This document shows, one piece after another, positions 50,422 through 58,033 of a stretch of DNA of 59,226 bases. Below the pieces are notes generated by a model. It made no database searches, was not told the origin of the DNA, and saw only the letters and a list, made by a program, of their open reading frames with translations. Source of the DNA: JBFMCT01 sp046565765 (GTDB taxonomy: Bacteria; Actinomycetota; Acidimicrobiia; Acidimicrobiales; AC-14); contig JBKHXX010000064.1 of assembly GCA_046565765.1 (NCBI GenBank), positions 1 through 59,226 on the forward strand. The letters run 5' to 3'. Numbering within the stretch: position 1 is the stretch's first letter; every line of letters starts with the position of its first letter. The translations under genes were made by a program, and so were the position numbers.

Positions 50422-50655
50422 CTACAAGGCGCTGAAGCCGACCCGCCGCCCCTCCGACTCGGGCCCCAGCTCCACCCAGGCCACCTTGGCCGTGGCCACG
50501 CCCACCCGGCGGCCCTTCCTGTCGGTGAGCCACAGCATGCCCGTGTCCTTGGTCACGGCCTCGGTGATCTCGTCGACGATGCCTGCGCCGGCGTCGTCGG
50601 CGAGCTCGATCTCGAGCTCCTTCGGCGTGTAGATCATCCCGATCCGGATGTTCAA
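50422..50655 (-). CDS. DUF3107 family protein
   Basis: A 77-aa protein matching the actinobacterial DUF3107 pattern (LNIRIGMIYTPKELEIELAD and DRKGRRVGVATAKVAWVELG). Function unknown. TTG start with GAGGAG about 5 bases upstream; the TTGA at 50652-50655 overlaps the lgt stop, so translation is coupled. Confidence 0.82.
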   Translation of the reverse strand: MNIRIGMIYTPKELEIELADDAGAGIVDEITEAVTKDTGMLWLTDRKGRRVGVATAKVAWVELGPESEGRRVGFSAL

Positions 50656-51566
50656 GCTGTCTCCTCGGGCTCCCGGGCCTCGTCGACCCGCTCCTCGTCC
50701 AGCGTAGGTGGCTCCGGGGCGTTGCCCTTCTCGTCCCACCGGCCCCAGCGGGGCGTCCGCCGCCGGACCAGGAGGTTGTACAGGCAGACGATCAGGGTGG
50801 CGATGGCCACCCACTGGCTGCCGGTGAGGCCGAAGCGCCGCAGGTCCTCCCGCAGGAAGTCCTCGATGATGCGGGCGATGCCGTAGCCGGCTCCGAAGAC
50901 GAAGATGAAGAAGCCGTCGAACGCACCTTCCCGGCGGCGGCGCTCGAACCACAGGAGCGTGCCCAGGATCAGCGCCGCGAAGATCATGTCGTAGAGGGCG
51001 GTCTGGTGGACCACCGCCCCCGGCGTGCGGCTGGCGAACTCGGTGGGGGCGCACGGCGAACCCGTCTCCACCCCCAGCGGCGGGCACTTGTAGCCCAGGA
51101 AGAAGTCGGTGGTCTTGCCCAGGTGGTCGGCGATGACGAGGTCGCCGATGCGCCCGACGACGACGCCCAGCGCCATGCCCGGCGCGGCCGAGTCCATGAC
51201 CTTCCAGAACGACAGCCCCGACTTCCTGATCTTGGGGATGGCGAACAGGATCGCCCCGAACATGCCCCCGATGAGCGAGATGCCCCCCTCCCAGACCTTC
51301 AGGGCGTCGGTGAGCGACTCGTACTCGCTGAAGTGGTTGAGGACGTAGGCCACCCGCGACCCGACGATCGCCCCGATGGCGGCCAGGGTGAACAGCGGGT
51401 AGATGACGTCGTCGGGCATCCCCCGCCGGCGCGACCGGGGGAGCATGAAGCGGGCGCCGATCAGGAACCCCACCGCGATCCCGATGCCGTGGGGCGACAC
51501 CGAGAGCGGGCCGAGCTCGATCCGTACGATCGGGTCGTACGAGATGGCGCCGATCACGGGGTTCAA
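50652..51566 (-). CDS. lgt: Prolipoprotein diacylglyceryl transferase
   Basis: A 304-aa membrane enzyme with seven helices that transfers diacylglycerol to the lipobox cysteine of lipoproteins such as the sugar-binding protein at 11445. Landmarks: SPHGIGIAVGFLIGARF, WEGGISLIGGMFGAI and the signature region GVVVGRIGDLVIADHLG, where relatives often have Asn instead of Asp after RIG. ALYDMIF and GAGYGIARIIEDFLRED follow. TTG at 51566 or GTG at 51557 may start it. The C-terminal tail is acidic and Pro-rich. Confidence 0.92.
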   Translation of the reverse strand: MNPVIGAISYDPIVRIELGPLSVSPHGIGIAVGFLIGARFMLPRSRRRGMPDDVIYPLFTLAAIGAIVGSRVAYVLNHFSEYESLTDALKVWEGGISLIGGMFGAILFAIPKIRKSGLSFWKVMDSAAPGMALGVVVGRIGDLVIADHLGKTTDFFLGYKCPPLGVETGSPCAPTEFASRTPGAVVHQTALYDMIFAALILGTLLWFERRRREGAFDGFFIFVFGAGYGIARIIEDFLREDLRRFGLTGSQWVAIATLIVCLYNLLVRRRTPRWGRWDEKGNAPEPPTLDEERVDEAREPEETA

Positions 51567-51576
51567 CGAGGCCGGT

Positions 51577-52725
51577 TCAACGGATCGTGAGCTCGGGGTT
51601 GTAGATGCGGCCGGGGCCCATGCCCTCGACGCGCTCGGCCAGGGCCTCGAAGGCCCGGGCCGCCTCGCTGGCCGGCTCGGTCACGGTGATGGGTGCGCCC
51701 ACGTCGCCACCCTCGCGCAGGGCGGTGACCAGCGGCACCTGCCCCAGCAGGGGCACGCCCAGCTGCTCGGCCAGCAGCTGGCCGCCGCCCGACCCGAAGA
51801 TCTCGTAGCGCTTGCCGTCGTCGCCGGTGAACCAGCTCATGTTCTCGATCACGCCCCGCACCGACAGGTTGACCTTGCGGGCGGCGTGGGCCGACCGCTG
51901 CGCCACCCGCTGGGCGGCCGGCTGCGGGGTGGTGACCACCAGGATCTCCGAGCGGGGCATGAACTGGGCCATCGACAACGCAACGTCGCCTGTGCCCGGG
52001 GGCATGTCCACCAGCAGGAAGTCGGGCTCGCCCCACAGCACGTCGGTGAGGAACTGCTCGAGGGCCTTGTGCAGCATGGGTCCCCGCCAGATCACCGGCT
52101 GCTCGTCGGGCACGAAGAACCCGGTGGATATGAGCTTCACGCCGTGGCCCACGGGCGGCACGATCATCTGGTCGAGCACCACCGGCTCCTGGCTGATCCC
52201 CAGCATCTTCGGGACCGAGAAGCCGTACACGTCGGCGTCGAGGACGCCCACCTCATGGCCCAGCCGGGTGAGGGCCACGGCCAGGTTGACGGTGACCGAC
52301 GACTTGCCCACGCCCCCCTTGCCCGACGACAGGCCCAGCACCCGGGTCTTCGACGAGGGGTCGGCGAACGGCAGGTTGGCCTGCGGGCCGTGGGAGTGGC
52401 CGGCGTGGGCGCCCTGGCCGGCCTGGCCCGCCGGCTGGCCGCCACCGTGCAGCTTCTCCCGCACCGCCGCCCGCTGCTCGTCGGTCATGACGGTCAGGTC
52501 GACCTGCACTCGCTCGACGCCCTCCAAGGGGCCGACTGCGCCCTGCACCCGCTGCTCGATCTCCGCCCGCAGCGGGCAGCCCGCCACGGTGAGGGCGACG
52601 GTGACGCCCACCGTGCCGCCCTCGACGCGCACGTCGCGCACCATGTCGAGGTCGACGATGCTCCGGTGCAGCTCGGGGTCCTGCACGGGGCGTAGGGCGT
52701 CGAGAACCTGCTCGCGCGTCGGCAT
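51577..52725 (-). CDS. mrp: Mrp/ApbC-family Fe-S carrier ATPase
   Basis: A 382-aa protein. An N-terminal MIP18/DUF59 domain (about 1-85, MPTREQVLDALRPVQDPELH) is joined by a Gly/His-rich linker (QAGQGAHAGHSHG) to a Mrp P-loop ATPase (LSSGKGGVGKSSVTVNLAVA; VDMPPGTGDVALSM). It binds and delivers Fe-S clusters. No CxxC pair is evident in the ATPase part. First gene of the run mrp-lgt-DUF3107-ArsA-ArsA-pdtaS. Divergent from the SufR-like gene, with a mirrored motif in the gap. Confidence 0.92.
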   Translation of the reverse strand: MPTREQVLDALRPVQDPELHRSIVDLDMVRDVRVEGGTVGVTVALTVAGCPLRAEIEQRVQGAVGPLEGVERVQVDLTVMTDEQRAAVREKLHGGGQPAGQAGQGAHAGHSHGPQANLPFADPSSKTRVLGLSSGKGGVGKSSVTVNLAVALTRLGHEVGVLDADVYGFSVPKMLGISQEPVVLDQMIVPPVGHGVKLISTGFFVPDEQPVIWRGPMLHKALEQFLTDVLWGEPDFLLVDMPPGTGDVALSMAQFMPRSEILVVTTPQPAAQRVAQRSAHAARKVNLSVRGVIENMSWFTGDDGKRYEIFGSGGGQLLAEQLGVPLLGQVPLVTALREGGDVGAPITVTEPASEAARAFEALAERVEGMGPGRIYNPELTIR

Positions 52726-52754
52726 CAGGGAAGGGGCTCCTATTTCTCCTACGT

Positions 52755-52771
52755 CTGGGAGGCCGGTGTGA
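52755..52771 (-). promoter_or_regulatory. 17-base motif upstream of mrp (mirror copy 1)
   Basis: Reads TCACACCGGCCTCCCAG on the minus strand, 30 bases before the mrp start. It is an inverted copy, with one difference, of the motif at 52874-52890. In both copies GTAG follows at or near the downstream end. Candidate operator for the SufR-like regulator. Confidence 0.6.
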
Positions 52772-52873
52772 TTCGCTTTCGGCGCAGTGCGCCGAGGCGG
52801 CCGACCACTCCGACCAGCACCTCTGCCTTTCTTCACGAGGCCGGCGACGGCAGTCGGCCGCCGACGAGGGCTG

Positions 52874-52890
52874 TCACACCAGCCTCCCAG
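52874..52890 (+). promoter_or_regulatory. 17-base motif upstream of sufR-like gene (mirror copy 2)
   Basis: TCACACCAGCCTCCCAG directly precedes the TAGAAT -10 element of the sufR-like gene, so a bound protein would block its promoter. Sixteen of 17 bases match the mirrored copy at 52755-52771. Confidence 0.6.
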
Positions 52891-52891
52891 G

Positions 52892-52897
52892 TAGAAT
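52892..52897 (+). promoter_or_regulatory. -10 element for leaderless sufR-like gene
   Basis: TAGAAT followed by 6 bases and GTG at 52904, with no Shine-Dalgarno. This is the clearest leaderless promoter in the window. Confidence 0.6.
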
Positions 52898-52903
52898 ACC
52901 GGC

Positions 52904-53620
52904 GTGGAACGGGCTGCCCTGCCGTTGACACCCGAGGAGTTCGCGGCGGGCGTGGCTGCGGCCACGGCGGCGTTCGGCGACCCCACCCGGCGCGAGATCT
53001 ACCTCTTCCTCCGCGACGCCGGCGCCGGCGTCACCGCCGGGGAGGTGGCCGAGCGGTTCGAGCTGCACCCCAACGTGGCCCGCCACCACCTCGACAAGCT
53101 CGCCGCCGGTGGCTACGTGGAGGTCCAGGTCGAGCGGCTGGAGGGCTCCGGGGCGGGCCGCCCGTCCAAGCGGTACCGCGCCACCGCCAAGGAGACCGGT
53201 CTCGAGTTCCCGGCCCGGCGCGACGACCTGCTGATCACCCTGCTGGTGCGGGCCCTGCGCATGCTCTCTCCCGAGCAGGCCGAGGCCATGGCCGAGCAGG
53301 TGGGCATCGAGTACGGCGAGTCGCTGGCCCGCTCCATGGCTCCGGGCGAGGGCCACCGGTCCTTCCGGGTCTCGCTCCACGCGGTGGCCGACGCCCTCAC
53401 CGCCCACGGCTTCGCCGCCCACGCCGAGCCCCGGGGCGGCTCGCTGGCCATCATCGCCGAGCAGTGCCCCTTCGGGGAGGCGGCCGTGCAGCACCCCGTC
53501 ATCTGCGCCGTCGACCGGGGGATCATCAAGGGCATGCTGGGCACCCTCTACGGCGACACCGTGCCCGAGACGTCGGCGAGCCGCCCCCGCGGCGACCAGA
53601 TCTGCGTCACGGTCGTGTGA
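52904..53620 (+). CDS. SufR-like Fe-S-sensing transcriptional repressor
   Basis: A 238-aa regulator. An ArsR/DeoR-like winged helix (about 15-95; FGDPTRREIYLFLRDAGAGV, FELHPNVARHHLDKLAAGGY) and a C-terminal domain with Cys188, Cys201 and Cys234. The Cys-x12-Cys spacing is the same as in cyanobacterial SufR, which represses suf genes when it holds a [4Fe-4S] cluster. The cysteine desulfurase follows within 20 bases and mrp lies opposite, both fitting an Fe-S regulon. No other suf genes follow. Confidence 0.85.
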   Translation: MERAALPLTPEEFAAGVAAATAAFGDPTRREIYLFLRDAGAGVTAGEVAERFELHPNVARHHLDKLAAGGYVEVQVERLEGSGAGRPSKRYRATAKETGLEFPARRDDLLITLLVRALRMLSPEQAEAMAEQVGIEYGESLARSMAPGEGHRSFRVSLHAVADALTAHGFAAHAEPRGGSLAIIAEQCPFGEAAVQHPVICAVDRGIIKGMLGTLYGDTVPETSASRPRGDQICVTVV

Positions 53621-53641
53621 GCCGCTGAGCCGCTGAGCCGC
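53618..53641 (+). repeat. Triple 8-bp tandem repeat at the start of the cysteine desulfurase gene
   Basis: TGAGCCGC occurs three times head to tail (53618-53625, 53626-53633, 53634-53641). The first unit contains the stop codon of the sufR-like gene. With a single unit, the GTG at 53617 would read in frame into the desulfurase (Met-Ser-Arg-His-Tyr-Leu-Asp-His). With the extra units that GTG meets TGA after two codons. Confidence 0.85.
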
Positions 53642-54748
53642 CACTACCTCGACCACGCCTCCACCTCGCCGGCCCGCCCGGAGGTGGTCGAGGCCATGCT
53701 CCCGTGGCTGGCGGCGGCCGGCGACCCGGGACGGGTCCACACCGAGGGCCACCAGGCCCGCGCCGCGGTCGAGCACGCCCGCCAGCAGGTGGCCGCCCTC
53801 CTGGGCGCCCGTGCCCGCGAAGTGGTGTTCACCAGCGGGGCCACCGAGGCCATCGCCACCGCGGCGTGGGGGGTGACGGAGCGGGGCCCGCACCAGGTCC
53901 TCACCGCGGTCGAGCACTCGGCCGTGCGGGACTCGGCCCGGCGCCTCGACGCCACGGTGGTGGGCGTGGACCGGGTGGGCCGGGTCGACCCGGCCGAGGT
54001 GGCCGCTGCGGTGCGGCTCGGCGAGACGGCCGCCGTGCACGTCCAGTGGGGCAACCACGAGGTCGGCACCCTCCAGCCGGTGGCCGACGTGGTGGCTGCG
54101 TGCCGCGAGCGGGGCGCGCTCGTCCACGTGGACGCGGCCGCCGCTGCGGGACACGTCCACATCGACTTCGGTGCCCTGGGCGCCGACCTGCTCTCGGTCT
54201 CGGCCCACAAGCTGGGCGGGCCGCAGGGCGTGGGCGCTCTGCTAGTGCGTCGCGGCCTGCGCCTGCGGCCCCTGTTGGTGGGCGGCGAGCAGGAACGGGG
54301 CCGGCGGGCGGGCATGGAGAACGTGGCCGGCATCGTCGGCTTCGGCGCCGCCGCCGAATCGGCGGCAGCCGCCCTGGCCGGCGGTGAGGCCGACCGCTGC
54401 CGGGCCCTGACCGGCGCCGCCCTCACCGCCGCCACCACCCTCGACGGCGTGGTCGCCTATGGCGACCCGGTCGACCGCCTGCCCCACCTCGTGTGCCTGG
54501 GAGTGGCCGGCGTCGAAGCCGAAGCGGTGGTGCTCGGGCTCGACCAGGCGGGCGTGGCCGTCCATTCCGGGAGCGCCTGCTCCTCCGAGTCGCTCGAGCC
54601 CTCCTCCGTGCTGCAGGCCATGGGCGTAGAGGCGGAGCGCTCCCTGCGGGTCTCGGTCGGCTGGTCCACCTCCGAGGCCGACGTCGACGCCTTCGCCGCC
54701 GCCTTCGCCGCCGTGGTCAGCCGGCTCCGGAACCTCCGCACCGCCTGA
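53633..54748 (+). CDS. Cysteine desulfurase (NifS/IscS type), start codon disturbed
   Basis: About 371 aa of PLP enzyme that releases sulfur from cysteine for Fe-S and cofactor assembly. HYLDHASTSPARPEVVEAML is the expected N-terminus; the PLP Lys lies in SVSAHKLGGPQG and the persulfide Cys in SGSACSSES. No ATG, GTG or TTG precedes this N-terminus in frame after the sufR stop. The only candidate is CTG at 53633, used here provisionally; the GTG at 53684 would remove conserved residues. The 8-bp repeat explains the loss of the expected GTGA start. The short Cys loop resembles group I (NifS/IscS) enzymes. Confidence 0.85.
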   Translation: MSRHYLDHASTSPARPEVVEAMLPWLAAAGDPGRVHTEGHQARAAVEHARQQVAALLGARAREVVFTSGATEAIATAAWGVTERGPHQVLTAVEHSAVRDSARRLDATVVGVDRVGRVDPAEVAAAVRLGETAAVHVQWGNHEVGTLQPVADVVAACRERGALVHVDAAAAAGHVHIDFGALGADLLSVSAHKLGGPQGVGALLVRRGLRLRPLLVGGEQERGRRAGMENVAGIVGFGAAAESAAAALAGGEADRCRALTGAALTAATTLDGVVAYGDPVDRLPHLVCLGVAGVEAEAVVLGLDQAGVAVHSGSACSSESLEPSSVLQAMGVEAERSLRVSVGWSTSEADVDAFAAAFAAVVSRLRNLRTA

Positions 54749-54816
54749 CCACTCGAGGACCCGTGCTTCGCGAGACTGGGCACGTGGAAGGGGCGAGGGG
54801 GGATCACCCGGAGCCG

Positions 54817-57800
54817 ATGGCCGCGGTCGCCCGCCTCTTCGGCACCCTGGACATCCGGGTCGGCGACCTTGCCGTCACTCCGCTGACCTCCAAGCGGGGA
54901 CGTTCCCTGCTCGGCTACCTCCTGCTCCATCGCGCCACCGCCCCCACACGGGAGACCCTGGCGTTCCTCCTGTGGCCGGACTCCTCCGAGGACCAGGCCC
55001 GCACCAACCTGCGGAACCTGCTGCACACCCTGCGCCGAACCGTCCCGGGGATCGAGGGCTGCCTGTCCGTCACCAACCGGACCGTCCAGTGGCGCCCCGG
55101 AGCGGGTTTGTGGGTGGACGTGGACGAGTTCGACCAGGCGATCGAAGCAGCACGCAGGGCGGCGCCCGGATCGGACGAGATGGTCGAGTCCCTGCGCAGC
55201 GCGGTCAGCCTGTACGCCGGTGACCTGCTGGAGGACTGCTACGACGACTGGATCGCGGCCGAGCGGCAGCGGCGGCGGGATCTGCACGTCTCGGCGCTGC
55301 GCCGCCTGGCCGCCGCGCTGGGCAAGCGAGGGGAGTACGGGGAGGCGGTCCGCTTCGCCCGGCAGCTCGTCCGAGCCGATCCCATCGAAGAGGAGAACCA
55401 TCGCCTGCTGATGCGTCTCCATGAGGGATCGGGCGACCGGGCGGCGGCGGTGCGCGCTTTCCACGAGTGTGCGACCGTCCTGCGACGGGAGCTCGGCATC
55501 GCGCCGGGAGCCACCACGCAGCGCCTCCACGACGCCATCGTGGGGAGCGGCGACCCCGACGCCCGGGAGGATGTGGCGCCCGCCGTGGCCTCCCCCGGGA
55601 TCGTCGGGCGGCAGCGGGAGCTGGCCGAGCTGAGGCGGCATTGGCGGCAGGCCGGAGCCCGATGGGCCCGGTTCGTGATCGTCACCGGCGAGCCCGGCAT
55701 CGGCAAGACCCGCCTCATCGAGGAGCTGGCGGCCTGGTGTGGCCAGGGCGAGGCGGTCGTCTGCCGGGCCCGCTCCTACCTGACCGAGGGCGAGCTCGGT
55801 TGGGGCGCGGTCGCCGCTTGGCTGCGTACGCCGGAGGTGGCCGCGCGCGTCCGGCGCAGCACCCCGGGCGACGCGCTGCAGCTGTCCCGGATCGTGCCCG
55901 AGCTGTGCCCGCCGAGGACGGCGGCGGGTCCGCCCATGGACGGTGCTGAGGCTGCCGGCGGCGCCGAGCGCCGCCCGGTGTTCGACGCGGCCGCCCGGGC
56001 CGTCATGTCGAGCGGCAAGGCCGTCCTCCTCGTGGCCGACGACGCCCAGTGGTGCGACGCCACCAGCCTCCAGTTCATGCACTACCTCCTGCGCCAGCCC
56101 CTCGACCGGCCGCTCCTCGTCGTCGCCTCGGCCCGCCGGGAGGACCTCGACGACCGGCACCCGCTCACCGCCCTGCTCGACGGCTTGACCGTGCTGGGCC
56201 GGGCGAGCGAGATCCGACTCCAGCGGTTGAACCGTGACGACACTGCCGCCCTCGCAGGCCAGTTGCTCGGCAGCCGGCTCGACACCGACGCGGTCGAGGA
56301 CCTCTACGCGGGGACGGAGGGGAACCCCCTCTTCGTCGTGGAAACCGTCCGGTCGGGGGCGAGCGCGTCCGGGGGCCCGGCCGGCCGCAGCGCCACGCCG
56401 CCGAAGCTGCAGGCGGTGATCAGGGCCCGCCTGGCGCAGCTGTCCGAGCCTGCCCACGACCTGCTCGACGTGGCCGCCACCGTCGGGCGGGAGTTCCAGG
56501 CCGGGCTCATCCGCCACGCCCTGGGCGTCGACGACGTCACCGTCGCAACCGGCCTCGACGAGCTGTGGCGAAGGGGGCTCATCCGGGACCACGACGCCGA
56601 GGCGTACGACTTCAGCCACGGGAAGATCCGCGAGGTCGCCTACGAGAGCCTCGGCCCCGCCAGCCGCCGGGCCAACCACCTGCGGGTCGCGGAGGGGCTG
56701 CAACGCTTCTTCGCCCCCCACCCCGCCCGCGCCAGCGGCCAGATCGCCGCCCACTACGAGCGGGCCGGTCGGGTCGCCGAAGCCGTCGCCTGGTACCGCG
56801 AAGCCGCCACCCAAGCGCAGCGGATGAGCGCGTACGCCGAAGCGGTCCAGTTCCTGGAACGGGCGGCCGCCCTCCTCGAAGGCGAGTCCACGCCCGAGGC
56901 GATGGCTCGCCGGTTGGAGGTGATGTCGGCGCTGCCGATCGCGCTCACCGCCTTGGAGGGCTTCACCTCCGACCGGCTGTCCGAGGTCCAGCGGACGGCC
57001 GTCGAGATGGCGGCCCGCGTGGGCGTGGACCCGGACCCGGCCGTGCTGCGGTCGCTCGTCCTGTCGAGCCTGTGCCGCGACTCCTTCGCGGAGGCGCTCG
57101 CCGCCGCCGAGCGGCTGCACGCCTCGGCGGCGGCGAGGCGCGACCACGGCCTCCTCGTGGAGAGCCGCTACCTCCAGGGCGTGGTCGAGTTCTGGTCGGG
57201 AGCCCTGCACGCGGCCCGAAAGCACTTCGAGGCGGTTGTCGAGTCCGGCCCTGAGGACTACGACGCCCACGTGCTGCGGTTCGGTCAAGACCCCAAGGTC
57301 GTCTGCCTCAGCCGGCTGGCGAACACGCTCGCCTTCCTGGGTCTCGAGGAGGAGGCCCGCCAGGCGCGGGACGCGGCACTCGCCTTGGCCGATGAGCTGG
57401 GCCACCCCTTCAGCCGGGACGTGGTCCTCGTCTTCGCCGCCCTGCTGGCCGTCGACCTCGACGACGAGGATGGGGTCAGGCACTGCGCCGCCCGCCTCGC
57501 CGCCCGCGGGCACCAGGGCGGGCCCTTCGGGATCAACGCTGCGGCGTGGCGGGCGTACGTCCAGGTCCTCGACGGCCGTGCCTCTCCTGGGATCGCCGGC
57601 ATCCGTGGTGCTCTCACCTCCTGCGGCGACCGCAACCCGGCGCCCGGCTTCCGCGCCACCCTGTACCGGGTCCTCGTGGCGGCGCACGCCGCCGCCGACG
57701 ACCCGCACGGCGGCCTGGCGGGCACCGAGGAGGCGCTGGCGGCGGGCGGCACCCGCATCTGGGAGCCGGAGATCCGCCGCCTGCGGGCCACCTTCCTCGA

Positions 57801-57930
57801 CGCTGTCGGGGACCACACCGGTGCGGAGACCGAGCTCGACCGGGGTGAGGAGGTCGCCCGCCTCACCGGGTCGGTGGGACTGCTGAGGAGGATCGCCGCT
57901 ACCCGCGTGCGGCTGTGCCCCACCGGCTGA
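54817..57930 (+). CDS. Large BTAD-AAA-TPR transcriptional regulator (AfsR/SARP-like)
   Basis: About 1037 aa. In order: OmpR-like winged helix (about 1-100, RLFGTLDIRVGDLAVTPLTS and SSEDQARTNLRNLLHTLRR), BTAD helical domain (about 105-245), a P-loop ATPase (Walker A GEPGIGKT at 291-298; Walker B LLVADDAQWCD about 404-414), a winged-helix-like region and a long TPR-like repeat region to the end. Such regulators control secondary metabolism or stress genes and use ATP as a switch. ATG at 54817; GTG at 54784 would add 11 residues. It may control the FAD oxidoreductase downstream, but that is inferred. Confidence 0.88.
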   Translation: MAAVARLFGTLDIRVGDLAVTPLTSKRGRSLLGYLLLHRATAPTRETLAFLLWPDSSEDQARTNLRNLLHTLRRTVPGIEGCLSVTNRTVQWRPGAGLWVDVDEFDQAIEAARRAAPGSDEMVESLRSAVSLYAGDLLEDCYDDWIAAERQRRRDLHVSALRRLAAALGKRGEYGEAVRFARQLVRADPIEEENHRLLMRLHEGSGDRAAAVRAFHECATVLRRELGIAPGATTQRLHDAIVGSGDPDAREDVAPAVASPGIVGRQRELAELRRHWRQAGARWARFVIVTGEPGIGKTRLIEELAAWCGQGEAVVCRARSYLTEGELGWGAVAAWLRTPEVAARVRRSTPGDALQLSRIVPELCPPRTAAGPPMDGAEAAGGAERRPVFDAAARAVMSSGKAVLLVADDAQWCDATSLQFMHYLLRQPLDRPLLVVASARREDLDDRHPLTALLDGLTVLGRASEIRLQRLNRDDTAALAGQLLGSRLDTDAVEDLYAGTEGNPLFVVETVRSGASASGGPAGRSATPPKLQAVIRARLAQLSEPAHDLLDVAATVGREFQAGLIRHALGVDDVTVATGLDELWRRGLIRDHDAEAYDFSHGKIREVAYESLGPASRRANHLRVAEGLQRFFAPHPARASGQIAAHYERAGRVAEAVAWYREAATQAQRMSAYAEAVQFLERAAALLEGESTPEAMARRLEVMSALPIALTALEGFTSDRLSEVQRTAVEMAARVGVDPDPAVLRSLVLSSLCRDSFAEALAAAERLHASAAARRDHGLLVESRYLQGVVEFWSGALHAARKHFEAVVESGPEDYDAHVLRFGQDPKVVCLSRLANTLAFLGLEEEARQARDAALALADELGHPFSRDVVLVFAALLAVDLDDEDGVRHCAARLAARGHQGGPFGINAAAWRAYVQVLDGRASPGIAGIRGALTSCGDRNPAPGFRATLYRVLVAAHAAADDPHGGLAGTEEALAAGGTRIWEPEIRRLRATFLDAVGDHTGAETELDRGEEVARLTGSVGLLRRIAATRVRLCPTG

Positions 57931-57966
57931 CCCTCCCCGAACGGACGGCAGGCGGCCGACCGAACG

Positions 57967-57976
57967 GTTTCGAAAC
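57967..57976. promoter_or_regulatory. Short palindrome before the FAD oxidoreductase gene
   Basis: GTTTCGAAAC is a perfect 10-base palindrome in the gap between the BTAD regulator and the oxidoreductase, flanked by CGAACG and GGTCGAC. A possible operator; short, so chance is not excluded. Confidence 0.25.
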
Positions 57977-58033
57977 GGTCGACCCGGCATGCTGCCGCCC
58001 GGTATCCCGAGTTCCCACCGGATGGAGGCCACC

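Noticed and set aside
53684..53686. GTG at 53684 as start of the cysteine desulfurase
   Set aside because: It would delete the conserved YLDHA-type N-terminus that is clearly encoded upstream in the same frame.
54457..58032. A 1191-codon open frame on the minus strand opposite the BTAD regulator
   Set aside because: The plus strand has clear winged-helix, BTAD and P-loop motifs; the minus frame has none and is low-complexity.
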